Source: Sarocladium kiliense
Taxonomy: Eukaryota > Ascomycota > Sordariomycetes > Hypocreales > Sarocladiaceae
DNA: 64,000 bases
NCBI GenBank assembly: GCA_030734395.1
Contig: JAUZTG010000041.1
Coordinates: 1,302,001-1,366,000 of the forward strand
Direction: 5' to 3'
The position numbers and the translations under genes are program-made. The notes below the pieces were generated by a model that saw nothing but the letters and a program-made list of their open reading frames with translations, made no database searches and was not told the origin of the DNA. Shown one piece after another: positions 58,459-64,000 of the stretch. Numbering within the stretch: the stretch's first letter is position 1; each line of letters opens with the position of its first letter.

Positions 58459-60720
58459 GATGCAGCTGAGTACCGGAAGCGCTTTCCAGGGTCTTCTCAC
58501 GCCTCGTCAGCTCCTAATGGTGTGCTGCCGAACCCTTGGAACGGGAGTGTTGAGTGTCGCGGTTTCGAGGGTGGGGAAGAGGAGTCACGAAAGCAGATCA
58601 GTTCGTGATCAGAATCGTTCGTTCGAGAAACGACAGAGTTGCGGTGTGTTAAAAATGTAGACGCAAGATTGACGAGAAGGAAATGAAGGCAGGGAGGAAT
58701 AAAATCAATAGTAGGCGCGGAAGTTGGAAGCTGGGGAATTGATTCGCTGTGGGGCGGTGATTGCGGTAGCCAAGCTCAGGCGGCGTGGCGCAACCAGACG
58801 ATCGTCAAGGGCGCAGAGAAATGCTGTGACTATTGCGTTACTGGAGGCAGTCTGTGTCAGAGATTGTCTGACGGCAAATCATCAAGTGATGGGCAAAGAA
58901 GGGAGAGATCAGGCGAGGTGATGGAATGAGGCCAAGCGACGGACGGGTTGATGAAACAACGGAGAGCACAGCGTCGGGATGTTGAGCGGGAGGGACGTCA
59001 CCTAGCAGGCACAAGTCAGGGGTTCTCCAGTGGCTCTGGTGGCTGAGCTCCAGGTACTGAAGGTGCTAACGGGCCCCAGCCGCACCAGGGAAGCCCAACA
59101 CGTGACGCGGCAACGGGTGCCAGTGTGCCTGACAGCCACACTTCTTGCTGTTCGCTGCTTTTTTTAGACACAGCGTTGCCACTCGACCCAGCGAGGTCCT
59201 CGGTATGCACTGCCAGGTTACGTGTGTGTTTCTGCAGACTCTGCTGTTGCTTGGGTTTCGTTAGCTCGACTGATCTTTGCTTGGTGCTTTGTTGTTTGGG
59301 TAGTGCCTCGAATATGGAGCAACTAGTCGAGGTGACGCGTCGCGCCTTCACCGTTGACCTCATCTCTGTCCGTCCCTTTCCCATGTCTTTCGAGCCCAGC
59401 CGGGCGCACTATTTGGTGGGTATGGCATGACCTCTACAGGTGAGAGTCATGCGAATTACAGCTCATCTCGCCTATCGTGTAGTATTTCTGGTCTGCCGAG
59501 CCCCGGCCATCGTGAAAGTGGCTGCTTTCTCACTGCACGAGCCACGAGTGGCTGGTCGATTGAGCTACCCTGTAACCCCATTGTCCCAGGCATCAGTCTC
59601 GCCTCCAATTCCCGTCTCCTCCCGTCGGCCCCTCGCCTACCCTGTATCCGATATACACAACCGTGTGCTGGGGAGCATTGCTCGATCGCCGAAAGGAATA
59701 CAAACCATTAAATCTTAGTGTACGACGATTAAATATAACAATGTGGTCACTCCGAATGTTGATTCCTTAATTTCATGAACGCGATTTTGGAGTTTCTGCA
59801 AGTGTGATGTCGGCCATGCTCCATTGCGTTTACTGATGCCTCTTCACGTAAGAGGCTTCTACATGCGAGTGCGTTCAAGTCGAGCACTTGTTACGGGCAC
59901 ACGTCAGCTAGTGGCAGATCTCCGATTCCTCAAGTTTTGACAGTGTCGACCCAAGTCCCTGGTTGTGTGATCATATCCGAAACCACCTCGCCCTTGGAAC
60001 TGCAACCCTACATCCTTCCTTCGAGCACCACCCTGCATGCGTGTGGCGAACACGGCTCCTAGGGTCAGGTGCCTATTCAACAAATATCAGACTTTGAGAC
60101 ATCTTGGTACAGCCCTATCTCGGCTACCCATAGCCGCAGGCATGCTCACTTCGGCGGAAAGGTTGCGCAGTCCACTACCCGCAACCTGCCTATGTGCCAT
60201 GTCCTGCGTCGGACTCCCAAGATCTTGCCAGGGCCCTAGTTTCGCCTGATTTAACCTCACGCGGCTAACCCTCCGACCGTGCATATACGCTTACGGAGCA
60301 TTCTGCGGGCGTGATGCATTCCAAGCGTAACCGAAGTCCTAGCATATGTACCATATGCACCATTAGCACCATTAGGTAGGCGGAACAGTTAGAGGGGCTA
60401 AATCCCCCCCGTATATCATTGCTTCGTAGCCAAAGAAACTCTCTTGGGTATAATCTCGTCCGCCAAACAGACAGGGATCATCGTACAGGGAGACGGCGTT
60501 AAGTGCAACTTCCGCCGATGGCCATTTGCCTGCTTCCTTAGTCCTGATCGAGGATAGATATTATTCATTTACCAGCGGGTGCAAGTTCCCGAAGATGCGC
60601 AGAGTTCGTACAAGTCTGCCCAACCAAGGCGACGATCCTATATCTTACAACCGAGCCAGACTATTTTGGGCTCTCTTCCACGCAAGTGCAACTGGTCCGT
60701 CCCATCCGTCACGAATCCTG
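58459..60720. other. Spacer and rhomboid gene promoter
   Basis: 2.3 kb. A CACGTG hexamer occurs at 59099-59104, too far from the rhomboid start (about 640 bp) for confident assignment. Near 60340-60375 there are short repeats of CACCAT and ACCATTAG. No supported frame was seen. Confidence 0.4.
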
Positions 60721-61272
60721 TCACCTGGACTTAGGTTCATCTTCGGTTGGCTTCTTCGAGGAGCTGCCCCAGTTCCCCGAAAAGACATCAGAGATCTGAT
60801 CGATGATGATGCCACTGAATCCCTTGCCCTCCTCCAGACTCTTGCGATCTTCTTCTGCTCTTTTCTTCCTCCAATCTGCGCTCTCGCCTCCCATCCATAC
60901 CTCAGTCATGGTCCCTGAGAGTCCCGCCGACTTGGAATTTGCGTCCTGCCCGGCTGCCCTCTTGAGCGCTGCATCACGTTCCTTCTGTTCTCTGATGAGT
61001 TGCTGTGTCTTCTTCGCTGATTCCGGGAGACCCATGTCTAATGCACCAGAGAAGCGATTGCCTATGCGGCTGTAGATGGAGGTGCCTGTGTATTCGTAGG
61101 CGAGCTGATTGCTCGCAAGGGACCAGGTGCTGGCGAGCGCGAAGAAACGCAAATCAAACTTGCGCGGGGGTAGAGCCATCACAAGAGGGATGAGGATCGT
61201 GCCACCAAGTGCGACATTGTGGATAATAGGGTTGCGCTCTGGGAGCGGAGGAGCTGTCGTCTCGGTCGCCAT
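60721..61272 (-). CDS. Small membrane protein of the type labelled 'rhomboid family membrane protein'
   Basis: Single exon, 183 residues, starting MATETTAPPLPERNP. The open frame extends upstream, but this ATG gives the typical N-terminus. A hydrophobic segment at about 18-34 (NVALGGTILIPLVMALP) is followed by PPRKFDL and a second one at about 39-54 (RFFALASTWSLASNQLAYEYTG). The rest is soluble and helical: SIYSRIGNRFSG, a charged coiled stretch (KKTQQLIREQKERDAALKRA), and KGFSGIIIDQISDVFSGNW near the end. Ascomycete relatives are commonly annotated 'rhomboid family membrane protein', but neither the GxSG serine motif nor the catalytic His is present, so no protease activity is expected. Two short helices and the length would also fit a mitochondrial inner-membrane protein. 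Function is unknown. Confidence 0.75.
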   Translation of the reverse strand: MATETTAPPLPERNPIIHNVALGGTILIPLVMALPPRKFDLRFFALASTWSLASNQLAYEYTGTSIYSRIGNRFSGALDMGLPESAKKTQQLIREQKERDAALKRAAGQDANSKSAGLSGTMTEVWMGGESADWRKKRAEEDRKSLEEGKGFSGIIIDQISDVFSGNWGSSSKKPTEDEPKSR

Positions 61273-64000
61273 GGTGGTCGAGGATATGGAGAGGGCTGCT
61301 CGTAGTGGCTTTGCGTCCTGTGCGTGTGTCTGCCTTGTGTCTCTCAAAGAGCCTTTTCGGAACTTCAGTTGCGCATTCACCGCCCAGTTGCAGTGTCAGT
61401 CTCCGGCTTGCGGCGGTCGATGTCGATGGCGACGGTGTCAATGATGCTCTCCAGGTGACGCGACCACTGAGCCATGACAACTTTTCGCCCCTTATCGTTA
61501 TCAGGGACGTCGCCCATCCGCCGCCGGGGGGTCGGCCCCACCCCGTTCCGCCGCGAAACTGTCTCCCGCTGTGACCTTGAGGTAGCATCCATTGCTCTTG
61601 GTTTAATTTTGACTCTGTCTACTGACGGAAATGCGATATCTGTGATGAAAACAGCGCGGAGACCCTCAATACAAGAGCCTCGGTGCATTGCAAAGCATTG
61701 CCGCCCGCTGCATTGACGTGGCTTTTCTCAGCTGAAGACTTGGCGCAGCTGATTCGGGCACACGAGGTCCCGTGTAAGCCACAAGTCTCGAAGCCTCGGG
61801 CCCGAACCCTCCCACTGCATCTCTCGATTTGTGGCTTCGTTCGGTCGGTTGAGAGTCATGAGCAAGCAGCTGGCAGTCGATCGAGCCGCAATAGGAAGTA
61901 CGTTCGGCAAGACCAATAGGCCCATTTGCGGGCCTCGGCGTAAGGGAACGTAGACTGGCAAGCCAGACTAGTTCACATAGGCGGTGTGAAGCCCCTGAAT
62001 TTGTAAAAGGCAGAACAAATAGGGCCCAGCCGGTCCTCCTGGCCATAAGCAGTCGCGCTATACCGGAGTGGTCGACACTGGTCCCCTAGGCGGCCACACG
62101 CTGATCTGCTCACGAGCGTCAGTAGACAGCAATCCAAGAGAAGGATTCTCTCGGCAAACTGACTCGGTGAGTTGCTTTTGAGGCCCTCATCCATGTCACT
62201 TGGCAGGCAAAAACCTATTATACCCTGAAGCTACTACGCATCAGAACTGAGTTCATGCGCACTGTCTGTAATAGGTTATCAGTCTCTGTTAGCTCTGAGG
62301 CCACGGCGCGAGTAACAGGGGCAACTTCGTACTAGATTCATAAGGCTGTCTCCGCGACTACCTGAGATCTACGACGTGTTCGTGCGCACGACAAGGTCCT
62401 TTAGAGGCCTGCTCCGAATCTTCTCGGGAGCAGAGCCCTAGAAGCAGGGTAACACTAGAAGCTCTCCTGCCTGAAGCTGGGGTTGGCCCATAGTACGGAG
62501 ACACCGGGCGTCACGAGCGCAACTTCCCCGCGATAGCCAGCAATCGAATCGGATCGAAAGTTCGTTTCTTGACCTGAGCTTTGACCAAGGCCTCCAAATA
62601 TGGAAGGATATCATTTTGTTGACCTGTCATAAGCGGAATAGAGCCATTTGAGCTACGACCAAGACTGATAATTTGGGGCGCAAGGTGTCAGGGGCCGAGC
62701 TTTCAAGTGTACCGTGCACCTGCTAGGCCTAGGTCATGAGCTACATCCTCTTGTGTCGGACACACGAGCTAGTATGAGCTTAATGTCTCTCCTGATGCAG
62801 AGAGCCTATTGCGAGCCCGTACGAGGACGTATTGTGCGGAGTGTATAGTTAATAAAGCATTTACAAAGTCACCCTGGCGGACAAGCACTTCCGGATCGAA
62901 TGACCCGTCACCTCGTGCGCATAGCTAGAGACTATCCAGGATGATGTTACATGGCGCCCTTCTACATGAATCAGTTGCGGAAGCTTCTGCGTGGGGTCAT
63001 GATTCCGCAATGGAGGCCCCTGTACTTGTCAAACTTGGCCAAACTCACCCATGTTGTTTCGATCGACCTGAGCCCGCAGATTCCATTCCCTCGGTCGACA
63101 GCCGAGAGATGAGATAGGCTATCTGCAGCTGTTATGAGTTCCATGGAAACAAGACCCAGTAAGACCCCAGCTTCCATAGGCTGAGGGTTTCGCTTATGCC
63201 TAGGCATAGCGAGGACACCACGGGGACAGCTCTGGCGTTGAGGGTTTGGCTTGATAGATGGTTTGATAACAGATCGTCTGAATTCAGACCATGGGACTAC
63301 TCAAGGCTCACGCACCAGAGTAGGATGGCTTCATCGGCGTTGTAGGACTCCCTTCGGTCCCATCTACAGGCCCATGTGGCCGGCCTGAGCCCCTGCCAAT
63401 GATCTGCTTTAGCGCTCATGACCCCAGAAGAGTGGTAAACATGCAAGGTCATTATAGGTCTAGGGTCTTCGTGGTCCGCATCGTGTTGTCGCTCACAACC
63501 TGACGACGCCATGCACAAGGGCCGAATCGGGAAAATAATCTCAAGCCAGTGCTCGCCCACATACGAGCGGTTCTGCATACAATTGGCACGCTTGATAGGC
63601 CCTACTGCCGATAACATGCCACTGTGATTACAACACGGCCGCTTGCATTGTCGTTTCTTGGTTGTCAGCCCAGCCTTAAAGTCCATATAAGCAAATTGAC
63701 AGGGGGTTCGTGCTCGGCTATCACATAAACTTGACAGCATAGCCTCAAAATAGTGATGCAATCACCGCGCGTCCTCTCGAAGATCAGGGGACTAGTGCAG
63801 ATCCATTGATTTAACCCTAAATGCGAGATACGAGGCTCCTTGGGCTTCTGTTCCAGTTGGAATGGAACACCTTTGATACGAGCGGCAGGGCAACAACGAT
63901 GCCACCCCAATATACTTCGTTTCAGACACTAAGACGAGAAACTATTGGATTGGCGAGCTATTTAAAGACTCAGAGGCATAAGAATACACACGAGGTCCAC
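61273..64000. other. Right-hand spacer with no supported gene
   Basis: 2.7 kb to the window edge. Stop codons are frequent in all six frames and the longest frames (up to about 154 codons near 63297-63761, minus strand) show no motif. No tRNA, simple repeat or mobile-element signature was recognised. It may be old, decayed sequence. Confidence 0.45.

Noticed and set aside
1..64000. tRNA genes, dispersed 5S rRNA genes, CRISPR arrays or intact transposable elements
   Set aside because: I looked for B-box-like GGTTCGA motifs, 5S-like sequence, regular spaced repeats and reverse transcriptase or transposase motifs and found none. A covariance-model search would be needed to exclude small RNAs.

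Overview
The window is nuclear DNA from a filamentous ascomycete, most likely a member of the Sordariomycetes. The evidence is short introns (about 50-130 nt) with GTAAGT-like donors and CTAAC/CTGAC branch points in most multi-exon genes, recognisably ascomycete proteins such as a COT-1 type NDR kinase, a TIM54 and a fungal NADP-glutamate dehydrogenase, and both-strand gene order with 0.3-3 kb spacers. I modelled 20 protein-coding loci. One of them looks like a decaying pseudogene. I saw no tRNA, rRNA, CRISPR array or intact transposon. Splice models were built by hand from donor, branch point, acceptor and reading frame. No database search was possible, and the species cannot be named.

Layout. 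1-3.1 kb: no supported gene. 3.1-14.8 kb: a housekeeping block with the exosome nuclease Dis3/Rrp44 (+), the nucleolar GTPase Nug1 (-) sharing a 299-bp promoter with the U2 snRNP protein SF3A2/Prp11 (+), the NDR kinase Cot-1 (-), and the mitochondrial inner-membrane translocase subunit Tim54 (+). 15.8-17.9 kb: an N-terminal amidase (Nta1) with a very long disordered tail. 19.9-36.6 kb: an accessory-looking stretch that also contains the pseudouridine synthase Cbf5. It holds two paralogous single-pass membrane proteins of the fungal 'LPXTG-domain' type, a secreted protein with cysteine-rich 31-residue tandem repeats, a small secreted cysteine-rich protein, a broken Hsp70/HSPA12-like gene and a membrane-anchored unknown. 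37.0-50.9 kb: the mRNA-export scaffold Sac3 (-), a cytochrome P450 (+), NADP-glutamate dehydrogenase (-) and the DNA polymerase delta catalytic subunit (-). 52.3-61.3 kb: a Pth11-like seven-helix protein, a rhomboid protease and a small membrane protein, all on the minus strand, separated by long spacers. 61.3-64 kb: nothing recognisable.

How the genes relate. There is no operon-like pathway. Ribosome and RNA biogenesis is over-represented (Dis3, Nug1, Cbf5, SF3A2, Sac3), but as dispersed single genes. The most interesting part is the secreted and membrane set between 19.9 and 36.6 kb. The repeat protein there has adjacent repeat units that differ at 17 nucleotide positions, all of them silent, and its four units form a two-unit higher-order duplication.
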